Shown in pieces: positions 11,441-22,800 of a stretch of 64,000 nucleotides of DNA. Origin of the DNA: Lepidurus packardi (taxonomy: Eukaryota; Arthropoda; Branchiopoda; Notostraca; Triopsidae). Position 1 is the first letter of the stretch. Every line of letters starts with the position of its first letter. Made by a program: the position numbers and the translations under genes. The stretch is from the NCBI GenBank assembly GCA_023053545.1, contig JAKZAN010000006.1:4593001-4657000 (forward strand), given 5' to 3'. The notes under the pieces are model-generated. The model was given only the letters and a program-made list of their open reading frames with translations. It did not search any database and was not told where the DNA came from.

Positions 11441-12828
11441 AAAAAACAAGAGTTATTTGGCAAGGGTATACTGCTTAAATACCTCCCATAAATTTGTCAT
11501 TGCCATTCTGTCGTGACATGAAGGTTCCCTAATAGTTCCTTGCATGGTATGGGAGAGCTAGCCCAACCCTAATTTGTCCATCAGTCCTCCCACACTTGCC
11601 ACTTTTTTTTTTTTTTTTTTTTTTTTTTACGTTTGAAGTGCACAAAGTAAAGGCAATGGCCCCGTTTTGCAGACCAAAGTATATTGTGTAGGCAGGCGAG
11701 AGAGGGGAGTCGATTGCTAATTGCCCGATTAATTTTATGGTTATGACTTAATTTTATTTTTTTTCCCTTCTTTTTTGTGGGGGTGTGTACTTAATGAGGT
11801 TGAGCGTGGAAGGGTAAAATTATCTCGATTAAATAATGATCTTTAAAATAATGATCGTTAATTGTTCATGTATAACTAAAAGATTGCTCCAATTATAATT
11901 CGAAGAAATCGTTATCATTCATGTATAATAAAAAAAATTATTCATTACTGGGTTTGTTACAGGAAGCGTAAATTAACTCAGTTTTATCAATGATTTTTGG
12001 AGTAAGTGATTTAGTTTTGATTTTTGACAGAATTGTGTGACCATAATTTTGACTGAATATTAATTTCATTTATATTTTGATTCATTCTAGTTCATTCAGA
12101 TTCTAATTCCATTGCGTCATTTAATTCAGGGATTTGGAAGGTTCGAATTTCTTGATTTTGTTGATGATTTTATTTCGATGTTATTTCTCTAGTTGAATTT
12201 TTTTAAGAATTAATGGGGGTGTTTTTATTCATTTATTCATTTATTAATTTTATCATTTTTTATTTTATTTTCAGGTGTTGTCCGTGTTACATCAGAGTTT
12301 CTTTGGTCTTCTGGCAGCTCCGCGAGGCAAAAGCGAGGGTGTTGCGTACAGAAAGAGAAAGATAAGAGATAGTTACCTGGGTGATATCTCTGTCCCCACA
12401 CTTTGGGTTGTCGCATTCTTGATCTTCGCACAGCAACCCCCGTCTATGTATGCATTGGGTGGATTTGGCCCGTGTGGGATGATATGGCCTGCCAAGCCGT
12501 AGTGACGCCATCGTCGCTCCAGCAGTCGAGCGGATGTGGAATCAAGTGAATACGTTTTGATTGCCGGAATTTGGCTCCAGCAACGGAACCAGACGTGAAC
12601 CACGTGACGTCACGTTTTTCGGGAGAATTTTTGCCCTCCCTCCCTTATCTGTATGTTAGACGAGCTCAATCTATCAACAGCTTAAAACACAAGACTCTTC
12701 ATTGCGAGAAAGTGAAATTTGCGGCTTAAAAAAATAAAAAAAAAGGATTTCTGGCTCTATAAGCAAAAATAATAATAAAAAAAAAAATAAAGTACAAAAA
12801 TTCACGAAAAAGAGAGAAATAAAGAAAC
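11441..12828. other. AT-rich noncoding stretch
   Basis: It contains a T run of about 26 (11604-11629) and AT-rich DNA. A good acceptor-like site (ttattttattttcag) lies near 12274. It is followed by about 330 bp of more balanced composition with overlapping short ORFs on both strands, none with domain character. A CACGTGACGTCACG composite E-box/CRE palindrome lies near 12600. Confidence 0.4.
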
Positions 12829-12943
12829 ATGTTATTAAGCCCAGAAGAATTGTTCAGACTCGCCACTGGCTTTGTGGATTTGAGTGCTTGGATGTCTGCA
12901 GAAAAACAAGGATTAAGTCGTGCCAATCGCCAACCAAGCTTAG
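12829..12943 (+). CDS. Candidate 5' coding exon (alternative first exon?)
   Basis: An ATG-initiated reading frame starts MLLSPEELFRLATGFVDL and runs 38 codons plus one base to a strong donor (g|gtgagt). Its phase (1) matches the acceptor at 19661/19662 that opens the Spitz-like signal-peptide exon, and that junction would keep the frame open. It could be an upstream alternative first exon of that gene or an orphan. An intron of 6.7 kb would be needed. The peptide is not recognised. Confidence 0.3.
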
Positions 12944-12959
12944 GTGAGTCTCACGTTTC

Positions 12960-12991
<32 letters not shown>

Positions 12992-13489
12992 TCGTTCCAG
13001 AAAGATATATCGCACCTATAACACATAGACGAGATTGCTTTACCTGCTAAAAAAAAAGCATTTTCTTGTGTGCATTATTGATTCCAATTACTATGGCGAC
13101 GGCACACGTGTTTGTCGCCAAAAAATTTCCATAAATCAAGTTGATTTAGGATCATTGCTTATGAGTCGAGTTGATTTATGTCCCTTCGCATAGTCGATTA
13201 GCCTAAGATTGGCTAAACAGCAATGAATTACTCTGTGATTACTCTTAGAACAGAAATGAATCGATTAAATAATTTTAAAAATTGGTAATTTTAAAATTTC
13301 TAAGTAACTTCTTGTGTACATCTTAATGTAAGTGTACAAGTCTTAGCTAATTCATTAAACACTTTTAAACACAGTTATGTTAATTGATACTTGTTAATTC
13401 CAAAGGGATTTATCTTATTTTATTAACCATTTTTAATTTCTGTAGTTTTAAATAGATTTTTTTTATATTTAATATATATATTTTTTTCA

Positions 13490-13715
13490 TTTTTACTTTT
13501 TTAAGGCTTGTAAGCTTAAGCCGTTTACCAGGGATTTATCTTATTTTATTAGCAATTTTTACTTTTTTATTATTTTTTTAGATTTTATATATATTTTGTA
13601 TATTTTTTTATTTCTTTTTTTTTTACCTTTTTTAAGGCTTGTAAGCATTAAGCCTTTTACCGTTGTTTATTTCTGCATAAAAAGGGTTTGGGTGGGGAAT
13701 TGGGTATGCAATTTT
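13490..13715 (+). repeat. Copy of a 'ggcttgtaagcttaagcc' repeat element
   Basis: Two tandem units contain '(a)aggcttgtaagc(a)ttaagcc', the first followed by 'gtttaccagggatttatc' and the second by 'ttttaccgttgtttattt'. A third unit with the same continuation (ttaccgtcgtttatttctt, then a 'ggttagggtgagaagttggg' variant of 'gggtttgggtggggaattggg') is found in a cadherin intron at about 54095-54170. This is therefore a dispersed family. Confidence 0.65.
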
Positions 13716-14737
13716 TACCCCCCCCCCCATTATTATGTTACATTATTTTATTTATTATTTTTGAAGTATTTATTATTTTTGAATTCATTTCTGTTTAGCG
13801 TAGAGTAGAATTGAGACGTTTTTAGAAAAGTTTTAGAGTTTTCAGAGTTTCAAGGTTCAGAGTTTTAGAGCGTTATCAGTTGCGGAAGGAAGTCTGAGGT
13901 GATAATTTGTTTGGAATGTTAAGAACTTTCTTTTCCTTTTTTTTTCTTTGTTTTATTAACGTGTCTCATCGTGGGTAAGCTTGTGTTTTTTTTTTTTTTT
14001 TTTTTTTTTTTTTGCATTCGAGTCCCTTGATTCTAAACAGACTATTGTTGAGATGTACAGGCCAGGAAGAAAAAAGGTGCTTTTTTATAGAAGTTGGTAG
14101 AAGAGAGAGAGAGAGGGGGGCATGCCGGCACGTTTGATGGAGTTCTTGACCTCCTGGGCTCTTATTCCCCTTTTTTATGATTAGAAAAGAAGGCTTTTTA
14201 GGTTCTTTGCTTCTCGCGTAAGGAATTTTTCTGCCCCTTTTAGGTTCCAAAGTCGTGTCCAGAGCGTAAAGAAGGTAAAATGTGAGGCGGAAACCGTTTC
14301 GGCCTCTACCTATACTGTATAGTGTAAACTCTTGTGCCTTATTCGTATCGGTACTTAATGAGAGTTACTTTTTATTTTATTTAAAAAAAAAAAAAAATTC
14401 TCTTTTTTCTTACCGTACCCCCTAAGAAGAGGGGGGCTTCTTTCGTTTCCCACCTTGTTAGGGTTCGATTGATGTGATGTGAAGGGGTGTGATGTGAGTG
14501 TTATAGCCCATCTGCATGTGTAGGTGGGGGGCCAGGTCCTGGTTGTAAGAACAATACAACGACCGGGTTCGATGTATTGAGTTTCGCTATGGAAACTCGA
14601 TCATAAAATCCATTGTTGGGGGGCTAAAACGCGTGTTTCTACCGTCTCGGGCAGTCGTTTCCTCTTCCACTGGATCAGGAGTGGGCGTGGCTTCCTTGAC
14701 GAGAACCTTTGGCACACTTGTCCTCACCTGAGTTGTA

Positions 14738-15025
14738 TTTCTCTGCAGGAATCCCCCCCCATAATGTTCGAAAAATGTTCGTAACTCGTCAGAACAAGCG
14801 AAGTCGTTTAACGAAGTCGGTTAACTGAACAGCCGAAGTCGTTTAACGAAGTCGGTTTGTATTTCTCTGCAGGAATCCCCCAATAATGTTCGAAAAATGT
14901 TCGTAACTCGTCAGAACAGGCGAAGTCGTTTAACGAAGTCGGTTAACTGAACAGGCGAAGTCGTTCAACGAAGTCGGTTAACTGAACAGGCGAAGTCGGT
15001 TAACGGAACAGGCGAAGTCGCTCGC
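14738..15025 (+). repeat. Tandem array of 'cgaagtcg(g/t)ttaac' units
   Basis: A 107-bp segment ('ttgtatttctctgcaggaat' through 'gaagtcgg') is duplicated. Within and after it, 'aacaggcgaagtcgtttaac' and 'gaagtcggttaactg' recur at least seven times with a sub-period of 17-34 bp. Noncoding. Confidence 0.75.
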
Positions 15026-15544
15026 TGATTGGACGGATATGGTCCCATGAACATGTACAGTACTTGGATACTACTGTACGTTGAGTACGTGGAAGATAGC
15101 GAGAGGTGATGGTTGTAGAGTTGAAAAATAAATTTAAAAAAATTGGTGGGAGATATGGGGACATAGAGACGCGGCATAAGGTTCGGGGTGGGGATTCAAA
15201 AGTCCAGCACTGAACATGTTAGTTTGAATGGCTTCCGTTATGACCGATCAATAAGCACTTCCGGCACTTGGACGTCACCACCTGGGTGGAGTCTCACAGT
15301 CATTCAGTCCTATTCTCATTCCCTTTCTCTCTCGCTCCGGGTTTTTGAATGGCTTGGAAAAGTCCAGTAATAAAGCTGAATAAAAGGGGCTGCCGATCTA
15401 ATGGGACGAAAAGATGATGTGGGACTCTCATGCCAAGTCATTTGACTGGCTGACTAGGTCATTCAGGCCTCGTTTGGATTGGGAATAACGAGCAAGTTGG
15501 GAACAGGTTGCGTTTCCTCCTCTGTAAAAAGTGCCGAGGAATCG

Positions 15545-16030
15545 AGGAAAAACTTGGCCGGAGTAACGCGACCAAGTCGGCGAGTCTTGCCCCTGCTTGG
15601 GGGGAATACACTTGGGAGCGTTTTCTCCCCTTTAAAAGAGGGCCAAGGAATGACGAGAAGCTTGGCCGGAGTAACGCGGCCAAGTCGGCCAGTCGTGGGT
15701 TCGGTACGGAAGTAGGGAGGGGCGTGGTAGAGGCTCAAGTAGGCCGGAGTAACGCGACCAAGTCGGCGAGTCTACCTCTGCGTGGGTTCAGTATGGAAGC
15801 GGGGGTGGCGTAGTAAGGTCTCAGGCAGGCCGGGGTAACGCGACCAAGTCGCCAATCTAGCGCTGCGTGGGTTGGGAATTTGAAGCGGGAGAGGCGTTGT
15901 AAGGACTCAGGCAGGCCGGAGGAACGCTCCGAGTTGCCGCTTAAGGGGCCACATGGAAGCGGGTGCTAGGGGGAACGGTATAGGACTAGACAGGTCAGGC
16001 AGACCGGAAGAACTCGACGATCCCGGTTAC
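15545..16030 (+). repeat. Minisatellite of 'ggccggagtaacgcgaccaa' units
   Basis: Six diverging copies start at about 15556, 15664, 15742, 15828, 15914 and 16001, spaced 78-108 bp. Each core (ggccggagtaacgcg(a/g)ccaagtcgg) is followed by a 'gcgtgggttc...gaagcggg' spacer. GC content is far above the flanks. ORFs across it in several frames simply follow the repeat. Confidence 0.8.
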
Positions 16031-16973
16031 GGCCCTGCGTCCACGTATCATTGCATCGCAAACACGTGGGCTTGCTACGTCGCAGCTCCCCCGTAAAATT
16101 GCAATCTATTAGAAGGTTCCAAGAAAAGAAAAAAGGAAGCGTAACACACAAACGGGTTTCTTGCATTGCATTGCACCTTTTACCCAGCTTCATTTCCGGT
16201 TTTCAACCATCCTTTTTCCTCTCTTCTTGGAACTCTTCTTGAAACTCAATTATACATTATATTTTTTACAAATGAAAAATTCTAATAATTTGAAATCTTG
16301 AGAATCATCTTACTCAAATCTTCTCATGCTTAATCACAACTAGTGTACTTACTTTTAATCATTAAATTAACATCCTCGCCATTAATCTTAAACTATTCAT
16401 TGGAATTTCTTTGAAAAATGTATTAATTAATTATTCATTAAATGCATTCTTTTAATTTGGGATTACAACACTATTTCTATTTCATAATGAGATCCTTCCA
16501 ATCAATCCTAACGCAAAACTCCCTTTAAAATCCACCAATTAAAATGAATGTAAAAATAAATTACCTTTTTGAAAATCGCAAATAAAGCTCAGGATCATCA
16601 CGAAGGCTACTTTTAGAAAAGATTAGACTGCAATGGAGTAGTGAATAGCTAACGAGGAAAGGCAATTTTAAGGGGCCCAGACAAGCGTTTGTCTGTCAAA
16701 ATATTGAACTAGGACGAAATAGGCTGACTTTCCTGAGCATCGGGCCTCACGTTCCAATGGGTCGGAAGCATCGCTGGCATTCCCAGCCAATGTTTAGCCG
16801 GGGAAAAAAGGATTCAAACTTTTTTTTTTCTTTTTCTTTAAATTTTCGAACTGGAAGATTTTTGCTCTATATTTGAACAGTCCGAGGTCATTGAAGACGA
16901 AAAATACAAATAAAATGTCGAGACGACGACGAGACACCCTACCCAGACTTGGCTTTCGTGAAAGATCTTTTTT

Positions 16974-17006
<33 letters not shown>

Positions 17007-19038
17007 GGAATCTCCCTATTCGTAAGAGTCATCATGCACGCGGTAGAAAGAAGTGCGATAAAGAATGAGATTGAGGAGGAAGAAGACGACAAAAAAAAAA
17101 AAAATAGCGAAAAAATTCCAAGTCTGGTTCTAGCTTTTTGCTTCCCCATTCCCCATTTTGTCTGTCCCGGGCGGCACAAGTCGTGGAATAGAATGGGAAG
17201 CCAAATTGGGTGTCGCCTGCCAAATGAGAAAAGAAAATATAACACGACTTGCAACATCAACGCTCGTCTTTTGTCTTTCCTTCTTTTCTTAAACTGTATT
17301 TTCACTGTATTTTCACGGAGGGGAAAAGTAAACTGACAATGTTTTTTTCATTATCTCTCAGGTTACCCAATTTGCGCTAAAAAGTGAGAATTTTTTTTAA
17401 GAAAAGTTCGAAAATTTCGGTTTTTTCTTTGAAGTTTGCGATACAGTGCCTCGAATCGAACCTTCACGAAATTCTACAAATTTTATAATTTTTACAAATA
17501 AATTAAAGTGTATTAAAACGTAATTTCCTCTAATTTCCCCCATTTTTTTCCTAAATTGAAGGCGTATTTGCCTGACGCTAATTTTTCCCAGAATAAAATT
17601 TTTCCCAAATAAATTGAAGTATATTAAAACGTAATTTTCTCTATTTTTTTTCCCAACGAAATAAGGTACTGTAAAGTAGTGTATGTTGAAAATAAAGTAA
17701 ACAATATTGGGAACGAAAATAAGAAAAAAACTGAAAGAAAAAAGAAAGTAATAAGAACGAATTGAATTGAATTAAAGAGTTTAGGGCGTCAGTTATGGGT
17801 AGTATTAAGGTTCAATTGAAATGATAGATAAAAACAAATATTTTTTTTTTTTTTTTAAAAAAAGAGAAAAAAGATAAGGGTAATTGCTTAGATTTTAGGT
17901 GGAAAAACAAATTACAGGGGATTTTTTGTTATTTTTTTGGGGGTCCATTTTGTTGGGAGAGCGCGGCCAAGGTGGTTTATAGATTTTTATTTGGAATGAT
18001 TGCTATATGGCCCACGGGCGCTTTTGACTATGGTGGTGTTCAGGGCTGGTGAGTTCCCCTCAACTGCTTGGCGTTAGCTACTGCTACTGCTAGCTCGCTT
18101 GGCTGTTGCACCTGCGTGGTCAGGTCATGCTCACTGACCGCTCAACCAGTCGGAACCAAAGCCGCGGTTTGGACTTTCAGGACTCTAATGTATATACCGG
18201 CGTCTCTAAAACTCTCCCAGTTTACCTTGGTTCTTGGGTTCTGGCTGGCGTAAATGGGAAAAAGCCAGACATTATACCGTAAGAAACAACAGTCTTCCCA
18301 GCAGAAAACCAAGAAAAATAGCACAATTAACTTGCCTTCTTACGGATTACTTTCCGCCTCTTTCGCTCCTCTTTTCCTCCTTTTCCACCCATTTTTTAGT
18401 ATTTATTTCTCTTTTCTTAATAAGTAAGTAGTATGTAAAGAAAATTTATTTCTCTTTTCTTAATAAGTAAGTAGTATGTAAAGAAAAATAGTGGTTTAGA
18501 ACCAACAACAAGAAGCGGGTAAAGGAAGAAAAGTTTCGACTAACAAGCGTAAGATTCAAATTTAAAAAAAAAAAAAATCTCAATTTTTTTTTTTATTTTG
18601 AGGAGGTTTCTTTGGGAGCTAGTCAATAGTTACTGTTTTTGTTCTTTGAATAAGGGGTTTTGTAGACAGACGAGCTTCGACAATCCCCGGGTCTTGTAAT
18701 TGTAAACAGACCGTGAAATGCTACGCCGATGCCCGTCATTGTGTAGTTGGAATTGTCCGTTTTCTCTATAGATCTTCGGACAGATTTTTTTTTTTTTTTT
18801 TTTTTTTTTGCAACAGCAGTTTAAGGGGATTCAAAGAGTGACAGACAAAAGAGTTACCCCAGGCATGCGGGTTTGGGCACTGAGCGAGACATTGTTCGTG
18901 CTTGAATCCAAAAGAGCGGAGCAAATTTGCAAACGGCACATTTTTTAAAATTATTTTTCTTATGTATATTATTACATTTTATTAATGTTATTATTGTGTT
19001 TTTTTTTTACTATCTTTGTGTGTGCAAAGAATTAGGCG
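16031..19038. other. Noncoding stretch with homopolymers and short duplications
   Basis: Visible are an A run of about 27 at 16978-17004, a T run of about 24 near 18786-18809, a duplicated 'acaaataaattaaagtgtatt' segment (17480-17640) and a perfect 44-bp tandem duplication at about 18400-18487. No gene recognised. Confidence 0.5.
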
Positions 19039-19361
19039 TTTTTAAGCCTTTTGTCATGGTATTTTATTTTATTTATATTATTATTTATATTTAAATTTGT
19101 TATATTTATTGGGGATTTTGAACAGAAGAAAAAGAAGCTGAAAGGGGGAGGAGCCGTTTTTATAGGGCAGCTTCATGTGAAATATCTGCAAGATTGGCGT
19201 TTTTAAGCCTTTTGTCATGGTATTTTGTTTTATTTCTATTATTATTTCTATTTAAATTTGTTATATTTATTGGGGAATTTAAATAGAAGAACAAGAAGCT
19301 GAAAGGGGGAGGAGCCGTTTTTATAGGGCAGCTTCATGTGAAATATCTGCAAGATTGGCGT
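19039..19361 (+). repeat. 160-bp tandem duplication
   Basis: Two nearly identical units run from 'gcgtttttaagccttttgtc' to 'gaaatatctgcaagattg' with few differences. It lies about 300 bp upstream of the Spitz-like signal-peptide exon, so it could sit in that gene's promoter or 5' region. Confidence 0.8.
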
Positions 19362-19885
19362 TTTCGCACACATGCCTCGCTAAGACAAACCAGGAAAAGA
19401 GTTTAATTTTAGCCTCTTGGGGACCACTACGGTCGTTCTCGGCTCAACGCCTCACCGACCATGACAGGAAAACTTCCTCGTTTGGTTTCGGTGATAACCT
19501 GCAGACATCAGTTTAGCCTCGGGGAAGTCTAACCTTGCATTGAAATTCTTTGAATTGGTGCAATGAAGCTCAATTGCAGGAAGAAAAGAAAAAGGAAAAG
19601 AGAGACTTGTATTGTAGTTCTATAAAAAATGGGTTTTCTTTCGTTTTTTGGAACTTTGTAGATCGAAGACACCGTCGACGACACCCTCACAGGAATGCCA
19701 CTGACCTTGCGTCTCTCGCCACTTCAAGTTCACCGTCTTTCATGTGCCATGCCACGAGCGACCGCTCCAGTCCCGTGATGATGACCCCGAGTCCACTTAG
19801 CACCTCTGCAGTCGGCACTTGGACGTGTGCAGCCTCCCGAACGACGTGTGGCACAGCAATCCCAGCTCCGAAAGACAGCGAACTC

Positions 19886-22800
19886 ATGACAACGACCATG
19901 CGGTTACGATCCTGTTGCAGCAGCTCCTCTAGTCCAGCATCTTCTACGTCTCTTGCTTCCTCTTCCCCATCTTCCCGCAGATCAACCACATCACGGTCCT
20001 CGTTATGGCCCTCCACGCTTACCTTCTTGGTCATGGCAGCTTTGCTGTTTAGGATAGGAGGTAAGTCCATGTTTCGTCTTTATATTGTTAAATTTTCCTC
20101 TATTTCAAAAGCCGCCCCAAAACCAACGTTGTCTAAAAAAAGGAGTGAAAAATCTGGTTCTAGCGATATTTTGCTCTCTTTTGTACGTATAATAGTACAG
20201 GAGCTATTACAGATAGAACATTGCATAGAGTAAGGGGCCTTGCTACGTCCTAGCCAAAACGTTCGCACCAATCCCGCCGCGGCATGGCCCATAAGCCCCG
20301 CCATGGTACCTCCGTGACGTCGTAACAATTTTGCCTGCGTGTAACTCGTGAACGGCTGCTCGCAAAAATTCCCAATAAATTGCATCCTTCTTCCCATTAA
20401 CTATCCTATCAATTGCCATCCAGAACCCAACATGTGATTGTGGTCCCTTTCCATCCCTTTCTGCCCTTAAAAGTCATTCAAAACGTTAATTTTCTTTACA
20501 AAAAAAAAAAGAAAGAAATCTTGTTCCGGTCTCCTTTTCCTTATCCCTTGCTATGCCACGGTGTGATACACCCCAAACATTTTCTCTTTGAGAAACTCGA
20601 AACTTGAGCTAGTTTTACCTACAAGCATAAAAAGGGAGAGAAATGAAGTTCTTCTTTAACTCGAAATGGTGAAAAATATTGACTCCCCGAGACAGTTCTG
20701 AAAAGATTGAGCTGCTAAAGAACGTCTCCCTTAAGGGCTAGCTATAAGCCCCCCAAAAAAGTAGTGTCTGTTTGGTTGCAAGTATAACAAGCAACGGAGT
20801 GTGAACGACGCCCTGGCGTCGGAGACGTTTTCGCATGACTGAATCCCCAACAGTGCGGCTTCTTGTCGAGCTGCAGTGCAGGATGGTGGCTGGTGCCCGA
20901 CTTTGGTCCAGGCGAAGCTTCTTTGGCCCAATCCATCGACCTTCAACACGATCTTCACCTGCTCCGTTTTTATGGCGCATCGGTTAGCCAAGCAAGCGAG
21001 GGGGGGGGGGGGGGGGGGGGGCAGATTGATGAGGCCGTGCTCTCTCTCTCTCTTTTTTTTAATTTCTTTTTTAATTTCTTTCTATTTTCCTATAACTATT
21101 TCCACCATAAAAAAGAGGTGCAAATTAAATAAAACTGGACTCTGGGTTATTTTCTTGGGAATTTCAGCACCAAAAAGAGCATAAACTTTTTTACTGATGG
21201 ATTTACTGTGTTTACCCAGTTTGGTAAGCAAGTTTAAGGATTTTACGAACTTGGGCTGTTGTCAACTTCAATGAATAGGGGGGGGGACTTCTCTAATGGG
21301 CATTGGACACGAAAACGGATCCTCGTGCCGTTTTTAAGAAGCTTTGTAAGCGCATTCCCAGCTCTCCACAATGAAGCATGTCCAATTTTCCGAGCCAAAA
21401 GTGACGAAAAAACCCAATGCGTTTTGTTAACGGACTACCCTCTTATGGTACAATTGGAACCGCATGGTCTATGTTTGTACTCAAGAATGAAAAAGTTCCG
21501 ATTTGCAATGGGAATGGTCGTCGATGTTCATTGTTGGGGAGTCTGGGAGAATGTGGGAGTTTGATGGTTGAATTTCTGTGTTGGGACTTGTAAACTGGGA
21601 GCTTGAAACTGGGAACTCCATCATGTCTGGACGTGTCGTGGTCTTTTTCCAGTGTTGGGCGGATCGCTAATGGGCAAAAGCGAACCCCGTGCTTCCCGAG
21701 CTACGACATACGAGGGTCGTTAAGTTGTTAAGAGAGTGATGGCCAAGTGTCACGTACGGAGACACCGAGTTCAATAAGCTCCTTAATGGCAATCGCGAAG
21801 CCTCTTAATTGTACAAAAGGTGGGCCATTAAAGTGCATACAAGATACCCGAATCGACGTGACTCCTACTTTAATGTGTCTTTTTCTTCTCCAATTGGAAT
21901 GAACAACTTTCGGCCCCCTTTATCACCTTTGACTACTCCAAAAAAAAAAAAAAAAACTTTCATGTCTCAATACTTTCATGGCTTCCTTATATGCCAAAGG
22001 ATATCCAAAGGATATACCCTTGTCCTTTTTTTTTCTTTCTTTTTTTAAGATAGGTTACAGCAAATAGAACTGTATGGTTTAAGACTTTCTCTTCTTTTCT
22101 GGAAAGTTTTTTTTTCCTTCAAAAATAGATGTATATAAAGAAGAAATTAATCCCGCGACTTCCGGTGCGTGTCAAGGGTTCATTCGCAACAATACCGTGT
22201 CCAAGCAAAGGAGATTACCTGTGTTATTTTCTTCCTAATCGTATAATGGGGTTGAGTTGGAATGGAGTCGAGCTGCAGTAATCAATAAAAACGTATCTTG
22301 AGATCAAAAGAAGCTGCACATTCGCCGCCCAACGAAAAAAGAGCTTAAGAAAAATAACAAAAATTAAGAAAAACTATAGATGAAATACGAGAACAAGTGG
22401 ATTATCTACTACCACGTGTCTTTTATCTTCCTTCCACGTGTGGGTGATTTAAGTGACATGTACAAGTATTAAAAAATAATGTCATCTTTAAAAAAAAATA
22501 TAAAAAAATATGATAAAAATGTAGGAAAGTTATGGAAATCTAATGACCAATACCTAGACTGACAATAGGCGATTGCCTACGCCGGTTAATATTTTTTTTT
22601 TTTTTAATTTATATTGGCGTATAGGCATAAGCCTGTTGCCAAAGTTTATTATTAATAACGTACATTTAAAACCGGGTGTATAAATTAACATATTGTAAAA
22701 TAAATTAAATTAATAATTTATTTATGAAATTATTAATTAAATAACAAATTGATATGTGACGCCCAATGTGACAGCGTTCTGTTATATCCCTTTCCCCTAC

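Noticed and set aside
12237-12603. Cluster of 64-76 aa ORFs on both strands after an acceptor-like site
   Set aside because: No frame is favoured, there is no family resemblance and no partner exon in phase was found.
19687-20070. 127-aa minus-strand ORF over the Spitz-like signal-peptide exon
   Set aside because: It is antisense to an exon that ends exactly where the Spitz signal peptide should end, with correct phase into the EGF exon. The acidic antisense peptide is the expected shadow of Ser/Arg-rich sense codons.
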